Shown: one piece after another, positions 1 to 13,263 of the stretch | Position numbering within the stretch: position 1 is the first letter of the stretch | How the letters are laid out: each line of letters opens with the position of its first letter | Assembly: GCA_012295275.1 (NCBI GenBank) | Contig: CM022666.1 | Location: forward strand, 985,001-1,022,500 | Direction: 5' to 3' | DNA from: Chrysomallon squamiferum | Taxonomy: Eukaryota > Mollusca > Gastropoda > Neomphalida > Peltospiridae | Length of the DNA: 37,500 nucleotides | Made by a program: the position numbers and the translations under genes | Notes under the pieces: model-generated | What the model was told of the DNA's origin: nothing | The model's input: the letters and a program-made list of their open reading frames with translations, nothing else | Databases searched by the model: none

Positions 1-920
1 ATATAAAATGAGTTCTTTATGCTTAATAATATTTTTGTGTTTCTCAACTTTAAGCTATATTAGCATATACAATACAGACATAGCCTTATCTGTTTCCTCT
101 TTCTGTAAAAAAGAATAAAAGATTTTCTGTGACTGATCATATTAATAAGATTGTTAGACAGAGAAAGCCAGTAATTTGTGTTTGTATCAAACAGGATAAG
201 AATATTGTTACTGTAATTGTTACTGCTTAACTGTTTACAAAAGGATAATGGTATTTGAAGATAACAATAGCAAAAAAAAAAACAAAATAAAAAAAGGTAA
301 TAGAAAATCTCATTAGGTGATTTTGATTTTGATGTGTTGTTTTGTAAATTAGTGATGTTAAGGGTGTGTTTTTTTTATATATATATTTAATAAATAGAAT
401 TTAAAAAAATAAAAATAATAGAATATAATAATAGTGAAATAGTACATTTTTCTTAGGAAACAGAAACTGAATTAGTTATTTAAATCACACTAAATAATAA
501 TAATAGAAAAAAAGAAAGAAACTAAACTATTATAATGGCTGTTTACAAACACGTTATAGTTTAATGAAATCACATGACAGATGTACATAGATCAAAGTGT
601 GACATTTTAATGTACAGATGTACTATTTCCCTGTCAAATACTGATGATATCAGAATACAGATATATTAATTTTACACCTATTAGTGTGAAAAATGACATT
701 AACACAATATCAGATTTTATTGCCATCCTCATCAATTACTCCTCATTATATTTAATGGGTTTTTGAAAAATTTATGATTTATACCATCATATTAATACAC
801 GAACTGTTAATAATTTGCCTAAGTATAATGGCTTAATGCAGTAAAATTTGTATGTGTCCAGCTGAAATGTTAAATTATGGATCTGGAAAATTGTTCTGGT
901 ATGTGTCATTGTCAGACACA

Positions 921-1112
921 CAATATATCACAGTGAGTGGATATCATGTTTTAATATAGACCTGAATCACTTGCATGTGTACTGGTGATATGTAAAACTG
1001 TGGTTCTCAGAGACTGCTCTGTATGTATAATATAATTGTCGTATGTATAATATATCACAGTCACTGAATATCAAGTTTTAATATAGACACGATCATTTAC
1101 ATCACCTCGAGA
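921..1112. repeat. Two-copy degenerate direct repeat, period about 127 bp
   Basis: AATATATCACAG at 922 recurs at 1049. In both copies it is followed by a TGAATATCA or TGGATATCA motif and then GTTTTAATATAGAC. The copies have diverged by substitutions. This is an old local tandem duplication in intron 1. Confidence 0.7.
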
Positions 1113-2205
1113 CCCATAATGTTTACATATCATCATTTAATATAACTGATGCCTTGCTTGTAGTGGAAAGGGTAATTCTGCTGTGTTTGTGGCTGTAAAA
1201 GCAAAATGAATAGATCTGACAAACTGCATTAGCTCAAATATTCCTTGGATTCTATCAGATATAAGCCATTTCATAGATAAAACTAAAATGATCAAAAAAA
1301 CAACAACACACAATTATAGAGCAAATATTTCTCTTTATGTCCAAGCAGTTCATAATATTACATGTTGCTTGTAAGCTGAGTTAAGAGAAATTAAAAATCA
1401 CAGATGCTGGTACATTTTGTATAGTAATTCGCTGAAGTGTCAACTCCTCTACCTTCATACTGTCACACCAAATTATGCTAAATATTTTTTGAATTTAATT
1501 TTTTGTATCTCTAATTTATCTTACAAATAATACGGTTTCTAAACAAGACTTCAGAAAATGCTCCTATATCACATTTTCTCTTGAGTAAAGGGAGAAATTT
1601 GAAAAATAACAGTGCACATAAGTGTCACAATTTTTCTTTAAGAATAACCAGGTATAATTTATCATGAATCCTTAGTGAAAATGGAAAATTTCTTTTTTTT
1701 TCTTTTTTTCTTTTTTTTTATTATTTAAAATTCTGGTATATTGTAGTGTATGTGATGCCTCAACCATCATAACATTTGAGAATTTTCAAAAGACTTCATC
1801 ACTTGGTTTGTGAAATGGGTGCATATGTCTTTTACATATTAATTTATTGACTATAATTTTTCTTGGGGTAGTGTTGTTATTATAATATTTATTATTATTT
1901 ATACTTTTACATATCTTTTAATATGCTGTAAGTAGATAAGATTTTGATAATATAACCAACAAGAATGAATATTTAAAGGTTGGATTGAAATTCTTATAAC
2001 TATATGATAATTACTGATATACTTGTCTTGTTTTACCAATAATAGAAGACAATTTCCTTATAACTGTGTAAAAGACAATTTGTAAAATGCAGTATTCTTT
2101 AGTTACAGACAGTGGGTCAAATCTTCGTAACAGTAGTTGAATACATTTGCTGTTCTTCAAATAATTTTCCTATTATTTAAAAATATAACTGTTTAATTAC
2201 TAATT

Positions 2206-2231
2206 TTGTTTTGTTGTTGTTGTTGTTGCAG
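2206..2231 (+). promoter_or_regulatory. Exon 2 splice acceptor with (TTG)n polypyrimidine tract
   Basis: The pyrimidine tract before the exon 2 AG is a microsatellite: TTTTG followed by TGT/TTG units up to the GCAG at 2228-2231. Its length is therefore prone to slippage, while every third base is a G instead of a pyrimidine. The AG is certain from the CASK reading frame. Confidence 0.85.
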
Positions 2232-2344
2232 AGGTCCATTCAGTGTGGTTCGACGATGTCTGCACAAGGAAACAGCTCAGCAGTTTGCTGTAAAAATTGT
2301 CGATGTTGCCAAATTCACGTCAAGTCCTGGTCTTGGAACAGAAG
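2232..2344 (+). CDS. CASK: CASK exon 2: kinase-like domain, Gly-loop and ATP-lysine strand
   Basis: This internal exon of 113 nt encodes the start of the CaM-kinase-like domain of CASK, a scaffold that links neurexin-type adhesion proteins, Mint/X11 and Veli at synapses and cell junctions. Visible are the Gly-loop part GPFSVVRRC, then [19 protein letters not shown], where the K of AVKIV is the ATP-contacting lysine (about residue 41 in human CASK). The peptide differs from my memory of human CASK at about five of 37 positions. The acceptor is TTGTTGCAG|A at 2231/2232 and the donor GAAG|GTAAGT at 2344/2345. The first base completes a lysine codon (AA|A) from the upstream exon, so entry is phase 2. 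The last base begins the Asp codon finished by exon 3, so exit is phase 1. Both match the human gene structure. The start codon lies outside the window. Identification is from the protein sequence and is close to certain. Confidence 0.97.
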
Positions 2345-3375
2345 GTAAGTTTCCTCATCATTCTTGCTGCATTTTATTTTTTTGTTTATTTTATATTATT
2401 ATCTGATCAGTCATTTAGTGAATTTATGTTGGCTAAAAAAAATCAGACCATGTTTGTTTCTCACAAGATTAAACTGAATGTAGTAAATGCCATCTCCCCC
2501 TTCAGATGCCTTGACAGGTCTGTGTGCTTAAACATTACCATGATTAAACAGCCACACTAGGCACATAGAGTCCAAACATGGCACCGTTAACAGATTCAGG
2601 CATTTTGAAGACTTTGTCAATGACAGTACATTTACCAGCAATTCTTGGAATCAGCCAAGCTAACATAACATGATAGAAACAGGACTGGATCCATTGTCTG
2701 TCCAAAACTACATTGTTGTAATGGCTACTAGACTGCATAGCCTTTTAAGACAATGAATATCTTAATGTGTGTCATGCTTGCCGGCTTCAAGAGGTTAAAG
2801 TATCAGTAATTACTGTTAATCACTTTATTGGCAGAATGATTAGAAAGTGTTCATTAATCTGGAATTGAAACGAGCCAAGAGCGGAATCCGTTTGTTGATC
2901 TGATTTGAATTGTGTGGATTTCAATAACATTCGATTACCAGGAGTTTCTCTTGCTGATTTAATATTAGCTTCAGACTTCGTTACTTCTCTGTGTATCCTC
3001 GGGAAGTTCGGCCTGCTTCAATAACAGTCTGCCAGTGAAAAGGCTGGACATTTAAGTAGCTGTGTAATAAGAATTAAACCTTGACCAGGAAATAGCTGAA
3101 GGTTATCAGAAACCCCGAAGCCAACATAGCTGTACAGATTTTTCTTGACATTAGTCATGGTGATGAGGATGTGCACAGTTTGTCCAGGGACATGTTATTG
3201 TTATGATTGTCATTTTGTTGTGGACATACCCTGTCTGTGTTTTCTTTCACAAGCATGTAGAGCCTGTGATGTGATAACAAATACAAATTAATATTAAAAA
3301 CTGTTATATGTATAAGTATTCTGGAATTATTCAGTATTATTACCATCAGCACCACCACAAATCACCACTACAGTT

Positions 3376-3576
3376 ATTACTACTACTACTACTACAATGA
3401 ATACCATTACTACTATAACAACTACTATTTCTGTAATAGCTACTACCATTACTATTATTACATGAACCATTACTGTTATTATTACTATTACTACCACTGC
3501 AACAGTACTACTATTATATCTATTATTATTATTGTTATTATTATTATTGTTGTTGTTGTTATTATTATTATTATTT
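3376..3576. repeat. Imperfect trinucleotide region (ACT/ATT/GTT)n
   Basis: About 200 bp of imperfect triplets runs from ACT-rich to ATT-rich to GTT. Short open frames on the reverse strand here (Asn or Val runs) are by-products of the triplets. Confidence 0.85.
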
Positions 3577-4223
3577 CCTATTGACATGAATTATAACAAC
3601 AGTATGCTGTGTAGGACTTTCCTCCACTTGATTTTATTATTTTTCAATGACAGAAATAGATATATTAAATATTTTGTTCATTAGACAAGAAAGCACACAC
3701 CTCATCCTTTGACAAACTTTACCAGGCAGTGGTTAGATTGGGACATTACTAGACAAAAAAAGATTCATTCTCTGTATATTCTAACTTGTACTGTGTGTCT
3801 TTTTAAATCAGACTTGCCTGTATGTAGTATCACTGAGAACTGAATTGTATATAAAATAAAACCATTGACAGAGGTTAGCGAGGATCTGACAGTGTAATTA
3901 AATCCAGGTTTAGTTATAACAGTGTAATTAGGTCAGTGTAATTGTGTTGTGTGTGTCTTGATTGGTTTACTGTGACACTGCTATCTCACACAGACATCTC
4001 ACTATTTATTCTCACAGTGTAGATTGCTCAGTCTACTTCAGTGATCAGGGATTTTGAAGTAATCCAGTGTTGATGGTAAATTAATTTTATGACAGATTTT
4101 GTGTTCGGTTGTGCTCGTCTGCTAATTTTATACAGATTCTGTAACAGCCATGTTTGATCAGCCGGTTATTGAATTTTACTTTAAATAAAAATATTTTTAA
4201 AGTTTTAGGGTTTTTTTTATTTT

Positions 4224-4224
<1 letters not shown>

Positions 4225-4273
<49 letters not shown>
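4225..4273. repeat. (AAT)n microsatellite
   Basis: About 16 uninterrupted ATA/AAT units follow a T-rich stretch. Confidence 0.95.
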
Positions 4274-4274
<1 letters not shown>

Positions 4275-5089
4275 CACTATCACAACTATCATTTTGTATC
4301 AGAAAACGTTTATCATATTAAACCATGAACTCATTTTCTGGAACATTGTTTGCATGTGCATGTATGTGTTGTGTGTGTGTATGTGTGGGATGTGTATGTG
4401 AGAAAGAAAGTGAATGTATGTGGGAATATGCATGTGTATGTTTGGGCATAAATGTCATGGTGTCTGCATCATATGCATTGGTGTGCATGGATCGTATAAT
4501 TTTCTCGTTTTTTAAAAATTTATTATAATAACCAAGAACTGTAGAGAGATGGGACTTGCTACATCTTGTTAGTTTTCTTTTCATTTTCTCCTTTCTACAA
4601 CATCTCCACCAAATTCTCTTTTCACAAGTGTCTGGCTAAACAATATAAATTTCTTCATCTTCAAATCAAATGCATGATTAAAATAAATATTAATTTGTTT
4701 TAAATATTATTTGTTTTGACTGTCCACAGTTTGAAATCTGACTCGCTGTGTGTTTGGTTAGCTAATAATCCAGTCTGTTCTCTGCATGTACATGACTGGA
4801 ATTTCACTCTGCAATTGCAAAACCATGAATTTTTTAATGTCCATTTTTAACTCCCAGAACTAAGTCAGTTTATTTAAAGCTAATTATTATTTATTTCAGG
4901 ACAGTTTGAAATTGAGGCATGTTGTTTGTAAAATCAACACATGCTTGTAATTTTGATAGATAATCTTAATTTTGATTATTAAAAATCAGTAGGGTTTGTA
5001 ATTTACTTTATACTGATAAATAATCTAGCACTTTCCTAAATTTATATGATGTTTTTAAATAAAAAATGTATTTAGATTTTTATTATTAT

Positions 5090-5295
5090 TTTAAATATAT
5101 ATATATAATTATTAAATATTGATAATTTTTTTTATTTAACTTAACAATAAAAAATGAAATATATATATATATACAAATACATATATTAGTATAAACACAT
5201 ACACAGACATGAATACATACATATAAAAATGTATACACACACAAACATATATATGTCCATTTACTACTAACACACACACACATACATACATACAT
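5090..5295. repeat. (TA)n and (ACAT/CA)n compound region
   Basis: TA dinucleotides at about 5095-5107 and 5159-5174 are followed by ACAT, ACAC and ATAC motifs up to about 5295. Confidence 0.85.
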
Positions 5296-6212
5296 TTTTT
5301 ACATTATTTATATGCTAAACATATACACAGACAAGAATGTACTAAAAGAATGTTATAATTTCTACACATATTTTAGGGATATATATGTCCATTTACTTAC
5401 TAAATTATAATTTTTCATTAAGACATTTTAAATCATTTTTTATATTAATTATTTATATTCATGATCAAGTGTTTCAAAGGGAAAAAAAAAAAAAAAAACA
5501 AGGTCCATCTAATTTATTTTTTTTTAAAAAAAATATATTCATCAGAATATATTCTTAAAATTGAAAAATTATATTTTTACAAATGAAAAAATCTATTTTT
5601 AAAAAATATATCATATCAAATGTATTAGTGATATTTTTTTCCATTTTTTCATGTTCAAATGAAAATTCATTTAGAAAAAAAAATTAATTAAAATAAAAAA
5701 ATTAATATTAAAATTTTTAAAATACAAATGAAAACATTAATTTTAATACTTTTATATTTTTTGACAAAGAATCTTTTTATAAACACCACAGAAAACACAT
5801 ACCCACAATCTTTGATAAACCATTTGTGGAGCTCTGATTGGAATAGGAAATAGTCCCCCCAAAAAATAACGTTTACCCAATGAAAAAAAATATCCTACAA
5901 CTGTTTTATGTTTGAGGCCAGACTTATATCATGAAGCTACAGGCAACGTCAAAACCAAAAATGAAAAATAAATTTGTTTTATTTTTATTTTGATTAATGG
6001 TTTTCTGACCTAGAACTAGGTAAATGATGCATTCAGTGTGTAGGATGAAGATGACTGTTATTTTCAGAGCAGGCTGACAGTTAGTGTTCAAATACATGAT
6101 TCTGCTAATGGCTTGAAATAGTGCTGGAGTGTCATTAAATATTCATTCATTCATTTATTCATTTATTCAGTTGGAAATTGCCCTTTTTCACAAGAAATGG
6201 TGTGGCTTGTTC

Positions 6213-6385
6213 ATTTATTTATTTATTTTTATTTATTTATTTATTTATATATTTATTTATTTATTTATTTATTATTATTATTATTAATAGTAGTAGTAGT
6301 AGTTATTATTATTAGTAGTAGTAGTTGCAGTAGTAGTAGTAGCAGTAGTAGCAGTAGTGGTAGCATTAGTTGTAGTAATATTAGT
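6213..6385. repeat. (TTTA)n, (TTA)n and (TAG)n compound microsatellite
   Basis: TTTA tetranucleotides (6213-6270) change into TTA triplets and then TAG/CAG-type triplets. A Leu/Val/Ser-run open frame across it is an artefact of the triplets. Confidence 0.9.
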
Positions 6386-6543
6386 TGTAATAATGGTAGT
6401 TGTAGTAACACCAGTTTATTGCTTGAGATGAATCATTTTAATGACAGTCATTTTATATATTTGTGTATAATTATTTTGTAATTATCACAATCATTCACTG
6501 ACACTTATTTATTTCTGGTAGCAGTGTGCATGCATTTATTAGT

Positions 6544-6574
<31 letters not shown>

Positions 6575-7099
6575 AAACGTTATGTAAACTAATTGTTACA
6601 AATTAAATTACAAAAATTAAAATAAATAAATAAGAAATAAAACTGACATTTAATATGACATCATATGATATGATGACATCTTATTTATTTCATGTGTATA
6701 ACAACAACAACAACATCTGATTAAGCACACTTAAACTTACAACAGCAACAACATCCTCAACAAGCCTTAGAACCATAACAGTAAAATACAATAAACACTT
6801 CTTCTCACTCTCTGACATTCAGTTTTTGTTTTCCCTTCCCCCCTCTCTCTCTCTCTCTCTCTTTCTTTCTGTCTCTCTCTCTGTATGTGTCTATTTTTTC
6901 TCTTTATTTTTTTCTTCCACTTGCTTTCAGACTGTTTCTTTTTTGCTTTCTCTTTCTATCTTTCTCACACCTTCTCTCCCAGTATTGCAATGTCTAAATT
7001 TGACGTGTCATTCTTTTTCTATCCATCTACTGATCAACATCTGTGTTGGTATTTATGTTTCTCCACTGTCCTTTCCTGTCTTGTTTTTTCCATATAGCA

Positions 7100-8230
7100 G
7101 TACATATTTTCTTCAGTCATAAAAAAAGTATTCATTTATCTACATACACTCATCCTAAAAATAAATTCATAAACATACATTGACAACACTGATGTCAGTT
7201 TAAGATCTGTGAATGAACCTAATTAAAAGATTCAAACACATAAATCTTTATGAAGACTCTCACTTTTTTCATACATTCATCCTTTTTTATTCTTCCTGTC
7301 TTTTTTGTGTCTGTTCTGTATCATATTTTCATTTTGCATATCTTAGTTTTTCTGGATTTTTTTCTCTGAATACTCATAAAAAATTAACATTAAGGTTAAA
7401 AACTGTACTCATTTCACTGAACTGAATATGATTCATACTAAAATAGATATATGAACTTTGACAACATCATTGACACTTTGATTAAGATCTCAGAATAAAA
7501 CCCATTACAAGACTTGTACACTGGAATATACATGAATCTTTCAGATTTGTTTTTCTCTCATTCTTTTTCTACTTCTGTCTTCTCCTCTGTCCATTTATGT
7601 ATGTGGCTCTCTTTCTGTATATCTGACTTTCTGTCTATTTCTCTGTACCTCACTTTCTCTCTTTCTCTGACTTTCTCTATATCTCACTTTTTCTTTTTCA
7701 GCACTTTCTCTTTCTCTGTATCTCATTCTCTCTGTATCTCACTTTCTCTCTTTCTCTGTATCTCACTTTCTCAGACTTTCTCTGTATCTTACTTTTCTTT
7801 CTCTGTATCTCTGTATCTCTCTTTCTCTGTATCTCATTTTCTCTGTATCTCACTTTTCAGTCTTTCTCTTTATCTCACTTTCTCTCTTTCTCTGTATCTC
7901 ACTTTAGTCTTTCTCTGTATCTCACTTTCTCTTTCTCTGTATCTCACTTTCTCTGACTTTCACCTTGTCACTCTTTCTCTGTCCTCCCATCTACAAATCT
8001 GTGTTCATTGCTTCTTTTCTCTTTTACACCGAAACACATTTCACATCAATCACAAAAATCATATTTCTCAGAACTGCGTACACTTGCACTAAAACAAAAT
8101 CACACATATATATATATATATACACAGAGTGGTGACAGTTTGATTAAGATTTCTGAATAAAACCCATTACGAGATTTGTACATGTAAATACACACGAACC
8201 TTTCTGGAGCTTCAGTAGATAGATCATTCA
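7100..8230. repeat. Three decayed copies of a ~100-bp element separated by CT-rich tracts
   Basis: Three segments resemble one another: about 7140-7265, 7420-7545 and 8090-8200. The last two share TTTGATTAAGAT, GAATAAAACCCATTAC, then AGA with TTGTACA, and later ATGAATCTTTC or ACGAACCTTTC. The first is more diverged (CTGTGAATGAACCTAATTA). Each is followed or preceded by CT-rich sequence, as if a unit of a few hundred base pairs had been duplicated in tandem and the CT part expanded unevenly. Confidence 0.6.
7620..7980. repeat. CT-rich degenerate minisatellite (CTTTCTCTGTATCTCA-like)
   Basis: CTTTCTCTGTATCTCA recurs at irregular spacing of roughly 15-30 bp for about 350 bp. A 192-codon open frame through it is low-complexity Ser/Leu/Phe, a consequence of the C/T composition, and is not regarded as a gene. 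Confidence 0.85.
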
Positions 8231-8563
8231 TATTTGTAATCAAATATCGATTGAGTGATTTCGTGTCTGCGAAATGCACCAACACTAATATAAATTTGCG
8301 AAGAAGACGCTGCCGTGTTTGTCTGTTTGTTGTTAACTCTTTGACAGCTAGCGTCTGTCTCTGTGATGTGAAAACAACTTTATATTGGAAAGTGGACAGG
8401 AAGATATCGTTCTGCTGTCATCAAGGGTCAGTGTTGTTGCTTTGTTATTAACTCCAGAGAAAGTCCGGGGCTTGATGTAAAATCTTTTTGTCATCTCAGG
8501 ATTTCCACGTATATGAATAATACTTTATTAGAATGGAGCAAGAAATAATGATAATAACAAAAT

Positions 8564-8587
8564 TTAAATAAATAAATAAATAAATAA

Positions 8588-8661
<74 letters not shown>

Positions 8662-8709
8662 AATACTACTACTACTACTACTACTACTACTAATAATAAT
8701 AATAATAAT
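8564..8709. repeat. (AAAT)n-(AAC)n-(ACT)n-(AAT)n compound microsatellite
   Basis: Four adjacent perfect blocks occur: AAAT (about 8564-8592), AAC with more than 20 units (about 8591-8662), ACT (about 8663-8691) and AAT (to 8709). The stepwise change of triplet suggests successive slippage births. Confidence 0.95.
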
Positions 8710-10203
8710 GAACATTATTAATTTAAATCATAAACAGCAACATCAAAATTATGTGTATGAGATTCAGAATTTGCTAAAGTATTTTTCTGTTTCAGAAAGA
8801 ATGTTACAAACAGAAAATATTTTATATTTCACATCTGGATCACTACTAGTAAAAATAAAATGTTGATTAATCTGTTATTTAAATTACCTTGTATACAAAT
8901 TAAAAATATATTTTTTCAAGGCAGACTTTTAAAAAAAAAATACTGAGTGCATTATTAAAATTTTATATTCCATGATACCTAAACACTAAAAACATTTTTT
9001 TAATTGTCTAGATTCATATTCGTTTTATAAAATTTGGTTATAGCTTTCAGTATAGCCTTGGCTGTTGGATCCACTTGTATTTGAAGGGTTCCATGTAAAG
9101 ATATAGATCAGGATTCTTTGTATAGATCTGGTTTCTGATTTTGAAACTGTCAGAAGTCATCACATCTGATCAACTTGTTTTGAAAGTTGTCACATCTTTG
9201 TTCTGCGACTGCAAACACTGCAGATTGCATCCAGTGATGTCCAGTTTAAAAACAAATGTCATTTTGTTAATAGGTTGTCCACACAGAAGCAGCTGGCATC
9301 TTTGTTTGTACATTAGTCCATTAATTTCCACTGTCACATCAATTATTGAACTTCAGATCAGTGCTTGACATACAGGTTGTGTAGATCTTCAACAAAACCA
9401 AGTGAAAATCTCTTCAACAATTCCTCAGTGACTCTGTGTTAGTGCTTGTTAAGTGTTTGACTTGTGTTGTGTTGTTTTTAACTTTGTTTTGTTTTGTGGT
9501 TGATTTTTGTTTTAATGATGGCAGTTTTTGAAAAGACATCAGTTAATGGTATATTTTTGTCAGAAAAACAGCAAAGAATCTTTTATACTCACATGAAACA
9601 AAGGTGAAAAAAAAAAAAAAAAAATCTACTAGATTCCAAGTGTCCTCATTATCTTCTTGTTTTGTTTTTATACTTTATTATTATTATTATTATTAATGTT
9701 TCAGTTTCTTTTAGACAAAACAAATAAAACAGTGTTTTGAAAGTTTAGAGAATATATTTTTAGACTATTTCTTCATAACCATCTGAGAGATTTTGTTTCT
9801 GAAAATGTCAAAACGTCTTTCTCTATTGATATTTTCTTTGCATCATTACTCAACATTTTTCTTTAATTATTTGAATTTGATTAATACAGTGATTAATATT
9901 TCACATTATTTTATAAATATTTATTTTGACAGAATCTTTGTAGATTCTCATTTAAATGTAGCACGATTTAATTTCATCTGAATTGGTTTTGTATTAATTA
10001 CCTATAAATATGTACAGCTCTTTAAACTGTATTTCAGTTAAACTTTTATGTTGATATTGATTAACAGAATGTTTACTTATTCACATGTGTAATTTTATTA
10101 CAAACCTGATATCTTATCTTTTTAGATTTTATTTTTAAAATTTTCTATAGTCATTCATTCATTCATTTATAATTCATATAATCTGTAAACATAAATATGT
10201 TTA

Positions 10204-10291
10204 TAATATTTAATATTATTATTATATAATTATTATTAATATTATTATTATTTTTGTTATTATTAATATTATTATTATTACTATTATTATT

Positions 10292-10334
<43 letters not shown>

Positions 10335-10350
10335 TTATTATTATTATTTA
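10204..10350. repeat. (ATT)n-rich tract
   Basis: Imperfect ATT triplets interrupted by TTTTTG and single-base changes. Confidence 0.9.
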
Positions 10351-10834
10351 GTATGCTTTTAAATTTTACTTATTTTGTTGGATTTTTTTCATTTGATTAT
10401 CTTTTTATGTTTTAATAGTTTTTAAATTAATATTTTTTTTTATTTTAATATTTTATTCCAGATTATTGGATAATTTTTCCTATATAATTCCTACACAATT
10501 CATTGGTTAGCTTTAAATTATCTCACATTTTAAAAACATTGGCAATTAGATTAACTGATACTTCAGTTTCAGCAGAATCAAACCTTTCTTTTGCTTCTTC
10601 TTTTTTATAAATTTTTAATTTGACTGATTTTTTTTTTTTTTTCATTTTCTTTATTTCTGTGTACAAAGAATGACTGCACCGAATAATACCAAAAAAACCC
10701 AACCTTTTATTTGTTTAAAGTCAAGGATTACAGAATACTGTTTGATTAAAATTCTTTTATATTGATTGCTATTGATTAATATTGTTGCAGACACTTGAGA
10801 AATTACATATAATCATGTATTTTTGTATATTTGT

Positions 10835-11165
10835 GTGTGTGTGTGATAGTATTTATATATAGGTACATATTTATGTATATGTATGTACAGATATATGCAT
10901 GTGTGTATGCACATATATATGTATATTTGTACGTATGTATTTATTTCAACTGTTATAAATAAAAGAAGGCTTAAAACTGAAGTAGAAAAATTTTTTAAAC
11001 TAAAATAGAGAGATAGCAGTAATGATTAGAAATATTTCATCTTTAAATCTCTTTTTGTCCTTGGTCATGCTTAAATATTTTTTTATCAAGATATTGAATA
11101 TATAATTATATATATATGTGTGTGTGTGTGTATATGTATATGTATATGTGTGTGTGTGTGTGTGT
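10835..11165. repeat. TG/TA/TATG simple-sequence clusters
   Basis: TG and TATG-type repeats lie at 10835-10935 and again at 11100-11165, with ordinary AT-rich sequence between them. Confidence 0.8.
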
Positions 11166-11285
11166 TTGAATATATTTGATAATAATATTTGATAATAAAT
11201 GAATAAATAAGTAAGAACTAATGTTCAGGGTATGGCTAAAGTAACACCCTTATTTATTGAAGAAATTGATAGAGAGAGAGAGACA

Positions 11286-11372
11286 CACACACAGTGTAAT
11301 GTTATTTTAGTCAACACACTCACACACACACACACACACACAGTGTAATGTTATTTTAGTCAACACTCACAC
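11286..11372. repeat. 49-bp direct duplication with (CA)n linkers
   Basis: CAGTGTAATGTTATTTTAGT followed by CAACAC occurs at 11292 and again at 11341, each preceded by CA repeats. The period is 49 bp. Confidence 0.9.
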
Positions 11373-11621
11373 ACTGTCTGTGTGACAGATATTCATCAGA
11401 AGGTTATTTTACTTCTACGTCAGTGGTACTTGAGCCCTGCTGCTCCTGGCTGCTATTTCACATTGCTGCTGGCATTCCAGCTTACAGAGTTTGTAACTTA
11501 GTTTGACTAGCTTGATGGAGAAACTGGTCAGATTGTTAATTTTTGTTTTCACAGAACTGATTGGGAAGGAAACTGTGTGTTTGTTTTGTGGACATCACTC
11601 CAACGCAGGACTGAAAAGAAT

Positions 11622-11650
<29 letters not shown>
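11622..11650. repeat. Poly(T) run of about 28
   Basis: Uninterrupted T run. A short TGAAAAG motif flanks both sides, but the body is too short to call a retroposed element. Confidence 0.9.
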
Positions 11651-11654
<4 letters not shown>

Positions 11655-12794
11655 CCTCTTCCCATTTTGCAATAGAATTGAAAAGCTGACTTGGAACTCT
11701 CCATGTCTTCTGAAAGATTTTTCTGTCAAATTTTAAATTCTGTATTAGAAATCATGGAAGAAAAGATATTGTATAGTCATCTGTTTAAACTGGAATTCTG
11801 TTTATTTATATATATATATATATATATAAAAAAAGCCCATAAAATCTCCCTTCCTGAATTCAAGACTATAATAAGAAACACTGGAATTTCCACTGGAGTT
11901 TCTGCAATACCCAATGATTAAATGAAACATCATGGTATGTACATTTCTTAGGTTATGAGAAGGTATATAAAATATATCACTTTCTGCTAAATGAAAAAGA
12001 GTAGCCAATCACATGGCAGCATCATGTTTTTTTTTTTTAATATACCTACAGTCTTTGTCTCTATATTTCTCTGGTTTTTGTCTCTCTTTCTCTCTCTCTG
12101 TCTGTTTCCATCCTTCTCCTTTTCTCTCAGTTTGTTTCTTTATCTGTCTCTTGCTCTTTCTCTCTTGCACATATATTAGATAGGTAGACATACACACACA
12201 TAACATGGTTTCATACACTAAATGTTTTCTGTTAAAGAAAATTTTAAAGATGCCTTTCATTGTAACAACTACCTATGATTCCTGTAAATTCAGTTCTCTT
12301 TTTCCGAATTGTTATATAAAATTAATTTAGTTAAATAATAGCTAAAGTCATTTTATTATGTATCAATACATTATATGTGATGTTTAATTTATCACATATC
12401 TAGGACATTATTGACAATCCTGTACATCTAATCACTGACTTTTTAGATTTACTTGAGCAGTTAATTTGCTTATCCAACCATAAAAATGGTCACTGAAGCA
12501 TCAAAGATTGACAGGAACAGAATATAATTTGTCAAAGCCAGCTAATATATTTTTTTATTGATATCCTGACAATGGATCAAAATGAAAAAAATGATTTTCA
12601 ATACCTCAAGTTTATTGTTCAAATTTAAATAAGAATAAATAAATTAGTCTGCTTTTTTGTTGTTTTATTAATAGTACTACTACTATTGCTGCTGCTACTA
12701 CTACTACTACTACTACTATTTCTGTTATTATTTATTAATTTATTTATAAGTATTATTTATCATTATCATTATTATTATTATTACTGTTGTTACC

Positions 12795-13045
12795 CAGACA
12801 GAAATTCACATACCTAGACACCCATGTTATACTGAAACACAAAGTCATATGCACATACCTACCCATACAAACATAAATATAGCAAACAAAACATAAAAAC
12901 ACTCATATACCTAAACATACCATAATTTACATATACCTAAAAACACACATACACATATACCCAAACATGCACAAACATACCCAAATAAACTGAAACAACA
13001 CACACCTATCTAAAACATACACCTAACACACACACTGAGACGTGA
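12795..13045. repeat. G-poor CATACCTA-type degenerate repeat
   Basis: About 250 bp is made mainly of A, C and T, with recurring ACATACC, CATATACCTAAACA and ACACAC motifs. It looks like a decayed short minisatellite with strong strand asymmetry. Confidence 0.65.
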
Positions 13046-13260
13046 AATCTCTACATCAAAACCCGCATAGATGATACATGCTTAATCCAATACCTGGATT
13101 AAAGTATTTAGATTATCACTGTGTTATGACAGAACATTACAAAAGAGTTTCGACCTGCTCATGATGGATTCTGTTACGAGACCCTTGTGACCACGTGATT
13201 AATGTTCCACTTGAGAGTTGCCAGTATTTCCAATATTTTCTAGTGCCTTCCAATTACATG

Positions 13261-13263
<3 letters not shown>

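Larger units (their letters stand above)
1..2231 (+). other. CASK: CASK intron 1, 3' portion
   Basis: This is AT-rich intron sequence with short runs of A/T simple sequence (TA repeats at 378-388, T-rich tract at 1690-1722). I see no exon, RNA gene or transposon here. The only structure noted is a two-copy direct repeat near 0.9-1.1 kb, listed separately. It ends at the exon 2 acceptor. Confidence 0.85.

Noticed and set aside
2544-2738. 64-codon reverse-strand open frame of normal complexity
   Set aside because: It looked like a possible transposase fragment, but I could not match any conserved motif, and the region is short and isolated.
7514-8092. 192-codon Ser/Leu/Phe-rich open frame
   Set aside because: It is produced by CT-rich minisatellite DNA, has no domain, and is inside a CASK intron.
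9141-9368. 75-codon open frame starting with TTG
   Set aside because: Not recognisable as a protein and has no ATG start; it contains small internal duplications and lies in an intron.
11608-11700. Reverse-oriented retroposon with T28 tail and TGAAAAG flanks
   Set aside because: The sequence between the flanks is too short for any element, and the 7-bp match is easily due to chance.
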